DNA of 49,867 nt, from the NCBI RefSeq assembly GCF_900102375.1, contig NZ_FNBO01000018.1, forward strand, positions 1-49,867, in the 5' to 3' direction. The notes beneath the pieces were generated by a model, which saw only the letters and a list, made by a program, of their open reading frames with translations, made no database searches and was not told where the DNA came from. Position numbers and translations under genes: made by a program. Of the stretch, positions 39,617-47,784 are shown piece by piece (position 1 is the first letter of the stretch; each line of letters starts with the position of its first letter). This DNA comes from Halorubrum xinjiangense. Its GTDB lineage: Archaea > Halobacteriota > Halobacteria > Halobacteriales > Haloferacaceae.

Positions 39617-40774
39617 ATGACCGAAACGCTCAGGCTCGCGACCCGCGGGTCGGACCTGGCCCTCCGGCAGGCCGAGACCGTCCGCGACGCGCTCTCGAGC
39701 CGGCGCCGCGACGTCGAACTCCGGCAGGTGGAGACGCGCGGCGACCAGATCCCCGACGAACTGATCCACCGCCTCGGGAAGACGGGCGCGTTCGTGCGCG
39801 CCTTAGACGAGGAGGTGCTCGGCGGCGACGCCGATCTCGCGGTCCACTCGCTGAAGGATCTCCCCACCGAGGAGATGGACGACCTCGTCGTCGCGGGCGT
39901 CCCGGAGCGCGCCCCCTCCGGCGACGTGGTCGTCCACCCGGACGGGCTCGGCATCGAGGACCTCCCGTCGGGCGCCGTCGTCGGCACCGGCTCGCTTCGC
40001 CGGGGCGCGCAGATCCGGGCGGCCCGGCCCGACCTCACCGTCGAGCCGATCCGCGGCAACGTCGACACGCGCCTTGAGAAGCTGCTCGCGCCCGGCCTCC
40101 AGGCGGAACACGAGCGTCGGCTGATCGCCTCCGGCGAGGCGAGCGCCCTGACCGCCGAGGGCGACGAGACGGACGACGAGAGCGACTCCGAAGACGGCGA
40201 CGACGCGAGCGACGAGATCGACGCCGACTTCGACCGCACCGTCGAGGAGTGGTTCGACTCGCTGTCGGACCTCGAACGCGCGGCGATGGAGCGGCAGGTC
40301 GAGACCGAGTACGACGCGGTCGTCCTCGCCGAGGCCGGCCTGCGCCGCTCGAACCTCTTCTACGAGGTGGAGACGACGCGACTCCCCCGCGAGGAGTTCG
40401 TCCCCGCGGCCGGGCAGGGCGCCATCGCGGTCACCGCGAGCGACCCCGACGTGATCGAGGCGGTCCGCGACGCGGTCGACCACCCGCGGACGCGCGTCGC
40501 GGTCACCGTCGAGCGGACGGTCCTCGGCGAGCTCAACGGCGGCTGCGTCGCGCCAATCGGCGTCTCTGCGATGGTCCAGGGCGAACACGTCCACGTCCGA
40601 GCGCGGGTGCTCTCGACCGACGGCACCGAGGAGGTGGCCGACACCCGCGACCTGCCGGTCCGGTCGCACGCGACGGCCGCGGCGGAGTTCGCCGCCGACC
40701 TCGCGGACCGCGGCGCCGACGACCTGATCGCCGAGGCGCGCGAGGCGGCGGAGACCGGGGAGGACGATGAGTGA
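39617..40774 (+). CDS. hemC: Porphobilinogen deaminase (hydroxymethylbilane synthase)
   Basis: A 385-residue HemC that joins four porphobilinogens into hydroxymethylbilane. LRLATRGSDLALRQAETVRD, KTGAFVRALDEEVLGGDADL, AVHSLKDLPT and VGTGSLRRGAQIRAARPDL are typical. Cys310 in LNGGCVAPIG holds the dipyrromethane cofactor. There is a roughly 55-residue acidic insertion (about residues 170-225; GDETDDESDSEDGDDASDEI) not found in bacterial enzymes of about 310 residues. First gene of hemC-cobA-hemD; the stop overlaps cobA by 8 bp. Confidence 0.95.
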   Translation: MTETLRLATRGSDLALRQAETVRDALSSRRRDVELRQVETRGDQIPDELIHRLGKTGAFVRALDEEVLGGDADLAVHSLKDLPTEEMDDLVVAGVPERAPSGDVVVHPDGLGIEDLPSGAVVGTGSLRRGAQIRAARPDLTVEPIRGNVDTRLEKLLAPGLQAEHERRLIASGEASALTAEGDETDDESDSEDGDDASDEIDADFDRTVEEWFDSLSDLERAAMERQVETEYDAVVLAEAGLRRSNLFYEVETTRLPREEFVPAAGQGAIAVTASDPDVIEAVRDAVDHPRTRVAVTVERTVLGELNGGCVAPIGVSAMVQGEHVHVRARVLSTDGTEEVADTRDLPVRSHATAAAEFAADLADRGADDLIAEAREAAETGEDDE

Positions 40775-41699
40775 GGACGGGGCCGGTACCGGCGCGGGTC
40801 CCGGACCGAGCACGGACGAGCCCCCGACCCGCGGACGGGACGACCGAGTCGGCACCGTGTTCCTCGTCGGCTCCGGGCCGGGCGACCCGGATCTGCTCAC
40901 CGTCAAGGCGAAGCGCCTGATCGAGTCGGCCGATGTGGTGCTCCACGACAAGCTCCCGGGCCCGGAGATCCTCGGCGAGATCCCGGAAACGAAGCGGGAG
41001 GACGTGGGGAAACGCGCCGGCGGCGAGTGGACGCCCCAGGAGTACACCAACCGGCGCATGGTCGAGCTGGCCCGCGAGGGGAACCGCGTCGTCCGGCTGA
41101 AGGGCGGCGACCCGTTCGTCTTCGGCCGTGGCGGCGAGGAGGCCGAGCACCTCGCCGAGGCGGGGATCCCGTTCGAAGTCGTCCCCGGCGTCACCTCGGC
41201 CATCGCCGGGCCCGCGGTCGCCGGCATCCCGGTGACGCACCGCGACCACGCCTCCTCCGTCTCGTTCGTCACGGGCCACGAGGACCCGACGAAAGAGGAG
41301 TCGGCGGTCGACTGGGAGGCGCTCGCGGCGACCGGCGGGACCGTCGTCGTGCTGATGGGCGTCGGGAAGCTGCCGGCGTACACCGCCGAACTCCGCGACG
41401 CGGGCCTCGACGGCGACACGCCGGTCGCGCTCGTCGAGCGCGCCACCTGGCCGGACATGCGCGTCGCGACCGGCACGCTCGACACCATCGTCGACGTCCG
41501 CGACGAGGCCGGGATCGAGCCGCCCGCGATCACCGTGATCGGCGACGTGGCCGCGACCCGCGACCGCGTCGTGACGCTCCTCGAAAACGCCGGCTCGGCG
41601 CCGGTTCGGTCGGCGAGCGAGGCAGAGAGCACAGCGAGCGAGGCGGAGAGCGCGGAGGAGGGGGGAGCCGACGGCTCGGCCGGGGGTGACGGGGCGTGA
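40767..41699 (+). CDS. cobA: Uroporphyrinogen-III C-methyltransferase
   Basis: A 310-residue SAM-dependent methyltransferase that makes precorrin-2 from uroporphyrinogen III. Family blocks are VFLVGSGPGDPDLLTVKAKR, then LIESADVVLHDKL, RLKGGDPFVFGRGGEEAEHL, VVPGVTSAIAGPAVAGIPVT and VALVERATWPDMRVATGTLD. Acidic tails at both ends fit a halophile. Placed between hemC and hemD, with overlaps of 8 and 4 bp, so it sends product toward siroheme or cobalamin/haem d1-type routes; its substrate comes from the HemD encoded next. Confidence 0.93.
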   Translation: MSEDGAGTGAGPGPSTDEPPTRGRDDRVGTVFLVGSGPGDPDLLTVKAKRLIESADVVLHDKLPGPEILGEIPETKREDVGKRAGGEWTPQEYTNRRMVELAREGNRVVRLKGGDPFVFGRGGEEAEHLAEAGIPFEVVPGVTSAIAGPAVAGIPVTHRDHASSVSFVTGHEDPTKEESAVDWEALAATGGTVVVLMGVGKLPAYTAELRDAGLDGDTPVALVERATWPDMRVATGTLDTIVDVRDEAGIEPPAITVIGDVAATRDRVVTLLENAGSAPVRSASEAESTASEAESAEEGGADGSAGGDGA

Positions 41700-42457
41700 G
41701 CGGAGAGGGGGACCGAAGGCCGCGCGTGGCCGTCTTCCGCCCCGACGACGAGCGGATCGAGTCCGCGGTCGAGCTGCTCCGGTCGCTCGGCGCGGAGCCC
41801 GTCGCCGACCCGATGCTCGAGGTCGAGCCGACGGGGGCCGTCCCCGCCGACGCGCCCCTCGTCGTGCTCACGAGCAAGACCGGCGTCGAACTGGCCGTCG
41901 AGGCGGGCTGGGAGCCCGGCGACGCTGCCCTCGCTGCCATCGGCCCCGCCACCGCGGCGGCCGCCCGCGAGGCCGGCTGGTCCGTCGATGTCGTCCCCGA
42001 GGAGTACACCTCCGCCGGCCTCGTCGCGGCGCTCGAACCGCGGGTCGCGGGCGAGCGCGTCGTCGTCGCCCGCTCGGACCACGGCAGCGACGTCCTCCTC
42101 GACGGGCTCCGCGAGGCCGGCGCCGACGTGACCGAGACCGTGCTGTACCGGCTCACGCGGCCGGCGGACGCCGGCGACTCCGCCGAGCTGGCCGCGGCCG
42201 GCGACCTCGACGCGGCCGCGTTCACCTCCTCGCTGACCGTCGACAACTTCCTCGCGGCGGCCGCCGACCGCGGCGTCGAGGAGGCGGCGCGCGCCGGACT
42301 GGCGGACGCGGTCGTCGGCGCCATCGGCCCGCCGACCGCGGAGACGGCCGCCGACCGCGGCGTCGACGTCGACGTCGTCCCCGACGAGGCGTCGTTCGAC
42401 GCGCTCGCGACCGCGGTCGTCGACGCGCTCGACGGGAAATCGGACCGCCGCGACTGA
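41696..42457 (+). CDS. hemD: Uroporphyrinogen-III synthase
   Basis: A 253-residue HemD that closes hydroxymethylbilane with inversion of ring D. The sequence family is weakly conserved but the pattern is clear: RVAVFRPDDERIESAVELLR, LVVLTSKTGVELAVEA, AAIGPATAAAAREAGWSVDV, GERVVVARSDHGSDVLLDGL, AAAFTSSLTVDNFLAAAADR and GAIGPPTAETAADRGVDVDV. Start is a GTG overlapping the cobA stop (GTGA). Third gene of the hemC-cobA-hemD operon. Confidence 0.9.
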   Translation: MSGEGDRRPRVAVFRPDDERIESAVELLRSLGAEPVADPMLEVEPTGAVPADAPLVVLTSKTGVELAVEAGWEPGDAALAAIGPATAAAAREAGWSVDVVPEEYTSAGLVAALEPRVAGERVVVARSDHGSDVLLDGLREAGADVTETVLYRLTRPADAGDSAELAAAGDLDAAAFTSSLTVDNFLAAAADRGVEEAARAGLADAVVGAIGPPTAETAADRGVDVDVVPDEASFDALATAVVDALDGKSDRRD

Positions 42458-42682
42458 CGCCGCCGACCGAGACTGCGAGCGACGCGCGCGCTGCGAACCG
42501 TCACGCGCGGACCGAGTCTCTTTCTCCGATAACCGGCGACTGTCGCGACTGCGACGACCGTCCCGGTCTACGGGCTCGAACGAAACACCTGTCGGACAGA
42601 TCTATCAGCCGAAACGATCCGTAGTATCATGTTCGATATTCGGAGGACGTAATTTATACCTGAGTACGTGGGATAGCGTGTC

Positions 42683-43084
42683 ATGGAACCGAGCGAGCGC
42701 TGGCTGCTGCGGGTCGAGGATGACGTCCTCGTGGTCGAGTTCCCACACGGGACTGGACTGAGCCCCGCGGACGGCGAAGCGCTGCTCGACCGGTGGCGGG
42801 GCGCGGCGGATCCCGACACCGTCAACGCCGTCGTGATCGTGGTGCGGACGAGCCGGCCGTGTTCTGACGCCGGCCGCCGGGCGCTCCGCGAGTCCGCGCA
42901 GATCGCGGTCGCCCGCGGCGTCGACCGCTTCGCCGTCGTCGGGCAGCGCTCGAAGCGGCGGTACCTCAAGCGGACCATCGACGTCGAGGGAGTCGACACC
43001 GAAGCGTTCAACGACGACGACGCCGCGATGCGGTGGGCGAAGTGCCCGTCCGCGGCCGCCTCGTCGGTCGAGAGCTCCTCGTAG
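42683..43084 (+). CDS. STAS-like domain protein
   Basis: A 133-residue single-domain protein. Alternating strands and helices (WLLRVEDDVLVVEFPHGTGL, VNAVVIVVRTSRPCSDAGRR, RFAVVGQRSKRRYLKR) fit a STAS/SpoIIAA-like fold as used by regulators and anti-anti-sigma-like proteins. The phosphorylatable Ser of true anti-anti-sigma factors is not clear. A TAATTTATACC box (about 42651-42661) lies 25-30 bp before the ATG, giving a leaderless transcript. No operon partner. Confidence 0.55.
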   Translation: MEPSERWLLRVEDDVLVVEFPHGTGLSPADGEALLDRWRGAADPDTVNAVVIVVRTSRPCSDAGRRALRESAQIAVARGVDRFAVVGQRSKRRYLKRTIDVEGVDTEAFNDDDAAMRWAKCPSAAASSVESSS

Positions 43085-44218
43085 TTAGCTCCCCCTCGCA
43101 GTCTCGTTCTCCGCGTCGTCCGTCTCGTTGCCCCCGGTAGCGTCGCCTCCCTCGGTGTCGTCGTCGGGCGTCTCCGTATCGTCGTCCTCCTCGTCGTCCT
43201 CGTCTGCTTCCGAGTCGTCGCCTTCGGACTCCCCGTCGTCGTCTTCCTCGGCCTCGTCATCCTCGTCCTCGTCGTCATCGTCGCCGATCTCGTTGACGTC
43301 GACGTCGCGGCCCGCGACCCCGCTGCCCGAGATCACCGGTTTGAGGATGTAGCCGTTGTTCTTCCCGCGCTTGACGACGTTGATGTCGAAGACGAAGCTG
43401 ACCGGCTCGTCGGGCGTGACCTCGAACCCGTTCGTGATCTGGAGCTTCTCGCTCGGGAGTTTCACGTCGACCGCCTCACCGTCGACGACCCCCTCGACGT
43501 TCGAAACCTCGAGTTCGATCTTCTCGTAGCTTCCCGCCGGGATCTCACCGTCGAACACCGCAATGGCGTCCTCGTCGATCACCTGCGTGAGATCGACCGT
43601 CGCGCCGCCGAGTTCGGCGACCGTGAAGCCGCGGCCTTCGTCTTCGTCTTCCTCGTCGTCGTCCTCGTCATCCTCGTCTTCCTCGTCGGCCGCTTCCTCG
43701 TCGGCCGCTTCGGTCTCTCCGTCGTCTGTCTCGTTCGCGCCGTCGTCTTCGTCGACCGTTCCGTTCAGGGCCTCGTCGTCCTCGTCGGCCGCCGTGGCGT
43801 TCTGATCGTCGTCGTCCGATTCTGCTTCGTCCTCGTCGACATCTTCCTCGTCTTCCTCGTCCTCCCCATCGTCGTCGTCCTCCTCCTCGTCGCCGTCCCC
43901 CGCCTCGAAGACCCGAGCCCGGTCGAGGGTAACGTTCAGGCTGTCGAAGTCACCGATGTCGGCGGGGGCGTCGCTGATGAGGAGCCGGAAGTTTCCGGTG
44001 GTCGTCTGTGAGCCGTCGGAACCGTCCGAGCCGTCCGAGCCGCCAGACGACGGGAGAGACGCGTCGCCGGCGCAGCCGGCGAGCAGCGTCGCGCTCGCGC
44101 CGGCGCCGATGGCCACGAACTCCCGGCGGCGGACGCCGTCGGTGGACGCGTCCGTCGCGCGGCCGTCGCCTGTCGTTCGCGATCCGTCGTCGCCCGTCGT
44201 CCGCGATCGGTCCGTCAT
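43085..44218 (-). CDS. DUF4382 lipoprotein with long acidic tracts
   Basis: A 377-residue exported protein. The Tat-type signal VRRREFVAIGAGAS is followed by a lipobox with Cys in LLAGC, then a GSD linker. The DUF4382 core starts NFRLLISDAPADIGDFDSLN with VTLDRARVF and resumes after a roughly 100-residue Asp/Glu tract with GRGFTVAELGGATVDLTQVI, PAGSYEKIELEVSNVEGVV and NNGYILKPVISGSG. A second Asp/Glu tract of about 70 residues forms the C-terminus. Anchored outside the membrane; role unknown. The start at 44218 places the signal correctly. Confidence 0.85.
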   Translation of the reverse strand: MTDRSRTTGDDGSRTTGDGRATDASTDGVRRREFVAIGAGASATLLAGCAGDASLPSSGGSDGSDGSDGSQTTTGNFRLLISDAPADIGDFDSLNVTLDRARVFEAGDGDEEEDDDDGEDEEDEEDVDEDEAESDDDDQNATAADEDDEALNGTVDEDDGANETDDGETEAADEEAADEEDEDDEDDDEEDEDEGRGFTVAELGGATVDLTQVIDEDAIAVFDGEIPAGSYEKIELEVSNVEGVVDGEAVDVKLPSEKLQITNGFEVTPDEPVSFVFDINVVKRGKNNGYILKPVISGSGVAGRDVDVNEIGDDDDEDEDDEAEEDDDGESEGDDSEADEDDEEDDDTETPDDDTEGGDATGGNETDDAENETARGS

Positions 44219-44348
44219 AGTGAATCGACGAACGGGGGCTGTACGGGTATAAATGAGAGATACTCCGCCCGAATTTGGGCGGATAAAGCCGGTTTTAGCG
44301 ACGAGCGCGGCGATTCGGGAAGACAAAAGGCGATCTCGCGACCGCGGG

Positions 44349-45674
44349 CTACGGTTCGGCCGTCTCAATGCCGGCCGCTTCGACCACGCGCTCCGCGTGT
44401 CGCGTCGCGCGCTCGCGGACCGCCGCCGCGTCGATCCCGACGTGTTCGCCGTCCGCGTAGCGGACCTCGCCGTCAACCATCGCGAAGGTCACGTCGTCGC
44501 CGTGGGCGGCGTACACCAGATGGGAGAGCGGGTCGTGGAGCGGCGTCGCTCGGGTGATGTCGGTCGTGAGGCCGATCACGTCGGCGCGGTGGCCCTCGCG
44601 CAGCGCGCCGAGGCGGTCGAAGCCGGCGGCGCGGGCGCCGCCTTCGGTCGCCATCTCCAGTACGGTCGCGGCCGGGAGGCGGGTCGGGTCGCGGGCGTCG
44701 ACCTTCCCGAGGAGGCTCGCCTGCCGCATCTCCGTGAAGGGATCGAGGGTGTTGTTGCACGGCGGGCCGTCGTTGCCGAGCGCGACCGTGATCCCGCGGT
44801 CGAGGTAGTCGTGGACCGGGGCGATCCCGGAGGCGAGCTTCATGTTCGAGGAGGGGCAGTGCGTGACGACCGTGTCCGTCTCGGCGAGCAACTCGCGCTC
44901 GCGCTCGTCGGTGTGGACGCAGTGCGCGAGCGTCACGTCCGGGCCCGTCAGGCCGACCTCGTCGAGCCAGAGGATGTTTCGGCGCCCCGTGTCGGCCTCG
45001 ACCGCCTCGATCTCGTCCTCGTTCTCGCTGGCGTGGGTGTGGATCGTCACGCCGTCGTACCGGTCGGCCAGCTCGCGGCAGCCGCGCAGGCAGGCCTCCG
45101 TACAGGTGACGGCGAACCGCGGCGTGACCGCGTACCGGACCCGGCCGTCGGCGGCGCCGTGGTACTCCCGGATGAGGGCCTCGGTCTCCGCGAGCGCGGC
45201 GTCGGTCTCCTCGATGAGCCCGTCCGGAGACGCCTTGTCCATCAGCACCTTGCCGAGCCGCGCGCGGATCCCCGTCTCGATCGCGGCCTCGAACGCCTCG
45301 TCGGCGTGGTTCACGGAGAGGTGGTCGACGACGGTGGTCGTCCCCGATTCGAGACACTCCAGGTACCCCAGCTCGGCCGCGGCCCGGGTGGCCTCGGCGT
45401 CCATCGCGGCCTCCATCGGGAGTACGGCGTCGAACAGCCAGTCGAGAAGGGCGTCGTCGTCTGCGATCCCCCGCCCCAGCGACTGGACGGAGTGGACGTG
45501 GCCGCCGACGAGGCCGGGCGCGACGAGGTCGAACGCGCGCCGCTCGTGGTCGGGGTAGCGGTCGCGGAGGATAGCCTCGTCGCCGACCGCGACGATCGTT
45601 TCCCCCTCGACGACGACGGCGCCGTCGGGAATGACGGTCTCGGAGTCGGCGACGACGGTTCCGGCTAGCAGCAT
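44349..45674 (-). CDS. Amidohydrolase of the 5'-deoxyadenosine/S-adenosylhomocysteine deaminase type
   Basis: A 441-residue metal-dependent deaminase. Metal ligands appear in GLVGGHVHSVQSL (His59 and His61; the usual THxH is GHVH), VTIHTHASENEDEI, VTLAHCVHTDE and VALGNDGPPCNNT. This matches the SAH/MTA/5'-deoxyadenosine deaminase branch, which salvages by-products of SAM metabolism. An N-terminal beta-domain (LAGTVVADSETVIPDGAVVV) is usual. The start at 45674 is chosen over longer frames because it begins directly with that domain. Precise substrate not fixed by sequence alone. Confidence 0.83.
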   Translation of the reverse strand: MLLAGTVVADSETVIPDGAVVVEGETIVAVGDEAILRDRYPDHERRAFDLVAPGLVGGHVHSVQSLGRGIADDDALLDWLFDAVLPMEAAMDAEATRAAAELGYLECLESGTTTVVDHLSVNHADEAFEAAIETGIRARLGKVLMDKASPDGLIEETDAALAETEALIREYHGAADGRVRYAVTPRFAVTCTEACLRGCRELADRYDGVTIHTHASENEDEIEAVEADTGRRNILWLDEVGLTGPDVTLAHCVHTDERERELLAETDTVVTHCPSSNMKLASGIAPVHDYLDRGITVALGNDGPPCNNTLDPFTEMRQASLLGKVDARDPTRLPAATVLEMATEGGARAAGFDRLGALREGHRADVIGLTTDITRATPLHDPLSHLVYAAHGDDVTFAMVDGEVRYADGEHVGIDAAAVRERATRHAERVVEAAGIETAEP

Positions 45675-45835
45675 GTCCGTCCGTTTCTGACGGTCGACTC
45701 CTAAGAGGCTGTCCGTTCGCGACCCCCCGGTCGCGTCCAATCGGGGCTGCCGGGCGAACAACCGGAGAGACGGCAGATCAGCCCGCCAACAGCGACGCGA
45801 TATATAAACGCGGGTGAGCGGTCGCGATGTTCAGC

Positions 45836-46130
45836 TAAAAGGGGCGGCGCGGTGGCGCGTGCCGGCGAGGCCGCCCCGCGGCCGAGCCGCACGCGCGAGG
45901 GAGTCGCTGGCGGCGCCAGCCGCCTGCGACGAGGCTGGGGAGGCGTGAGGCTACGATGCGGAGCGGGGTGGGACTCAAAGGGGCAGTCGCGAGGGCGAAG
46001 CACGGCGACGCAAGCACCGCAGTGAGTGAGCGAAGCGAACGAGCGAGGAGCACAGCGAGCCGCGCGAGTCCTCGCGACTGGGGCTTTGGAGGTGTTCGTC
46101 GTCGATCCGCTGTCGATCATTTATAAAAGA
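45836..46130 (+). ncRNA. Dispersed structured element, copy 4
   Basis: Plus strand, between the amidohydrolase start and the CBS gene end. GGTGGCGCGTGCC (45851-45863) and GCACGCGCGAGGGAGTC are followed by a hairpin with outer arms GTCGC (45903-45907) and GCGAC (45926-45930), then GACGAGGCTGGGGAGGCGTG and GGGACTCAAAGGGGCAGTC. The long stem has outer arms CAGTCGCGAGG (45984-45994) and CCTCGCGACTG (46070-46080). Tail GGGGCTTTGGAGGTGTTCGT ends at ATTTATAAAA. A weaker CTAAAAGG stands where other copies have TTATAAATG; TATATAAA lies further up at 45801. No gene in 45675-46198. Confidence 0.6.
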
Positions 46131-46198
46131 GCGGTCGAGACTGTCGGCATCCCACGGTCAACCTCTTTTAAATAGCCACCAAGTCGTTCTGATTCGAC

Positions 46199-46699
46199 CT
46201 ATACCAATCGGCGGTCACGAAACGCGCGGATCACGTCCTGGCGCGCGATTATCCCGACGATCCGTCCCTCCTCGTCGACGACGGGCACGCGGTTGATGTC
46301 GGGGTCGCCGCCGACGAGCAGGTCCAGCACATCGTCGACGTCGGCGTCCGGCGTCACCGTCGCCACGTCGGTGCTCATCACCTCGGAGATCGGGCGGTCC
46401 GCGTTGCGGATCAGGTCGACGCCCAGATCGATGTCGGCCCACGGCCGCTTCACCTGATAGGAGAGCGTGTCCACGAACGGCGGGAGTCCGATCGGGATCC
46501 ACAGCGTCTCGTCTTCGGGTTCGAACAGGTCGACGAGGTCGGACTCGGTGACGACCCCGACCACCCGCTCGTCGTCGTCGACCACCGGGAAGCCGCTGAA
46601 CTCGTAGCGGGCGAACCGCTTGAACGCCTCGGCGACGTCGTCGTCGGGCGAGACCGTCTTCACGTCCGGTTCCATCAGGTCGCGGGCGGTCAGTGTCAT
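46199..46699 (-). CDS. CBS-domain pair protein
   Basis: A 166-residue protein of two CBS domains. The first spans about residues 7-60 (ARDLMEPDVKTVSPDDDVAE, SGFPVVDDDERVVGVVTESD). The second spans about 107-163 (SEVMSTDVATVTPDADVDDV, INRVPVVDEEGRIVGIIARQ). The linker LWIPIGLPPFVDTLSYQVKR is found in archaeal stand-alone CBS proteins. Such pairs bind adenosyl nucleotides and act as energy sensors; the target is unknown. Divergent from the DUF457 gene across a 130 bp gap that holds three 21-bp-spaced repeats. Confidence 0.88.
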   Translation of the reverse strand: MTLTARDLMEPDVKTVSPDDDVAEAFKRFARYEFSGFPVVDDDERVVGVVTESDLVDLFEPEDETLWIPIGLPPFVDTLSYQVKRPWADIDLGVDLIRNADRPISEVMSTDVATVTPDADVDDVLDLLVGGDPDINRVPVVDEEGRIVGIIARQDVIRAFRDRRLV

Positions 46700-46746
46700 A
46701 CCGGAGCGTCACGGCGGGAGGCCGTAGGCGTTTCGCCCAGATCCCG

Positions 46747-46799
46747 CCGACGCAACGGATTTTCGCACCGACGTAACGCAAGTACGCGCCGACGCAACG
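46747..46799 (+). repeat. Three direct repeats CCGACGCAACG at exact 21-bp spacing
   Basis: CCGACGCAACG at 46747-46757, CCGACGTAACG at 46768-46778 and CCGACGCAACG at 46789-46799. The 21 bp spacing equals two turns of DNA, so a protein would see all three on one face. They lie between the divergent CBS and DUF457 genes, close to the DUF457 start. Confidence 0.7.
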
Positions 46800-46829
46800 G
46801 ACTTACCGACCGCGAACGCAGTCGCTCAC

Positions 46830-47324
46830 ATGTATCACAAGGGTCACGTCGGGGCGTCGCTCCTCGTCTACGCCCCGTTCGGGTTCCTCGTCACGGCCCT
46901 CGCCTCGATAGAGGCCGGGCTCGTCGTCGCCGCCGCCGTCGCCTCGATGGCGATGGTCCCCGACCTCGACACCCGCGTCCCCTTCGTCAAACACCGAGGG
47001 ATCACCCACACCGTCTGGTTCGCGCTGCTCGTCGGCGCCGCCTTCGGGGCGCTCGGGCTGGCGGTCGGGCTCCAGCGCGGAATCGCCGAGGCGCTCTTCT
47101 TCGGCGGTTTCGGGTTCCTGTTCGGCGGCGTGACGATCGTCTCGCACATCCTCGCGGACGCGCTCACGCCGATGGGTATCCGGCCGTTCGCGCCCGTGCG
47201 AGACGACGAGTACACGCTCGATCTGGTCGCGGCGGCGAACCCGGTCGCGAACTACGCCCTGTTGGGACTGGGCGGCGTCGTCGTCGCGGTCGCGCTCGCC
47301 GCCGGCGCGGCGGTTCCGGTGTAA
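46830..47324 (+). CDS. DUF457/YdjM-like membrane protein (putative metal-dependent hydrolase)
   Basis: A 164-residue membrane protein with about four helices. Family motifs are the N-terminal MYHKGHVGASLLVYAPFGFL, AMVPDLDTRVPFVKHRGITH and VSHILADALTPMGIRPFAPV, with conserved His and Asp residues that may bind a metal. Related bacterial proteins (YdjM) are SOS-controlled, but function is unproven. The three spaced repeats upstream may regulate it. The stop codon lies in the first unit of a 24 bp tandem duplication. Confidence 0.85.
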   Translation: MYHKGHVGASLLVYAPFGFLVTALASIEAGLVVAAAVASMAMVPDLDTRVPFVKHRGITHTVWFALLVGAAFGALGLAVGLQRGIAEALFFGGFGFLFGGVTIVSHILADALTPMGIRPFAPVRDDEYTLDLVAAANPVANYALLGLGGVVVAVALAAGAAVPV

Positions 47325-47368
47325 GGGTGCCGGCGGCGGGCGAAGTAAGAGTGCCGGCGGCAAGCGAA
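47321..47368 (+). repeat. 24-bp tandem duplication at the 3' end of the DUF457 gene
   Basis: GTAAGGGTGCCGGCGGCGGG plus CGAA (47321-47344) is followed directly by GTAAGAGTGCCGGCGGCAAG plus CGAA (47345-47368), three mismatches in 24. The first unit contains the stop codon. Confidence 0.8.
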
Positions 47369-47406
47369 AGCGGTGTCGTCACTAGCGATGTCAACAATAT
47401 GGTGTA

Positions 47407-47560
47407 TGGCCGGGGTGGGCTCCGAACCCACGATCTCCGCATGTCCCAGGTCCGAGGCTCGGCGGAGCCACGGGAAGGACGCGGACGCTTCCAAGGCGTC
47501 ACCGCACCGAATCTCCGAACCCTATGAGTGCGGCGCTATGTCCAGCTAAGCCACCCGGCC
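47407..47560 (-). tRNA. Elongator tRNA-Met (anticodon CAT) with an intron
   Basis: Exon 1 (47560-47523) runs from GGCCGGG through the anticodon arm CCGCACTCATA. Exon 2 (47442-47407) starts with ATGCGG and includes the T arm GTGGGTTCGGAGCCCAC, the acceptor CCCGGCC and discriminator A. The intron of about 80 nt sits after the base following the anticodon, the standard archaeal position, and its ends can form a bulge-helix-bulge. Haloarchaeal elongator tRNA-Met is known to carry such an intron. Exact splice points may shift by a base. Confidence 0.9.
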
Positions 47561-47784
47561 TCATCAGTTCGTACCGCGATGAGACTCTTTAACCTTCCCA
47601 TCCGTCGGAGGGTTGTGAACCGATCGCAGATCGCCGCGGGCGGTCGCTTCCGGGCCCAACACGGACCCAGAGACGCCGTGCGTCCCGGCCGCGGACACCG
47701 CGGTTCAGCGCGCGCCGAACGCGGCCCGACCGCGCTCGCGGCCGACCCAGCGGATTTATGCCGGGCGCGGCGTATTCCGGGCGT

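Noticed and set aside
43085-44476. Longer start of the DUF4382 protein
   Set aside because: The extension to 44476 would bury the Tat signal in the interior; the ATG at 44218 places RRREF near the N-terminus.
46747-46799. Replication-origin iterons
   Set aside because: No orc1/cdc6 gene, no long AT-rich unwinding region and only three short repeats; a promoter operator fits better.
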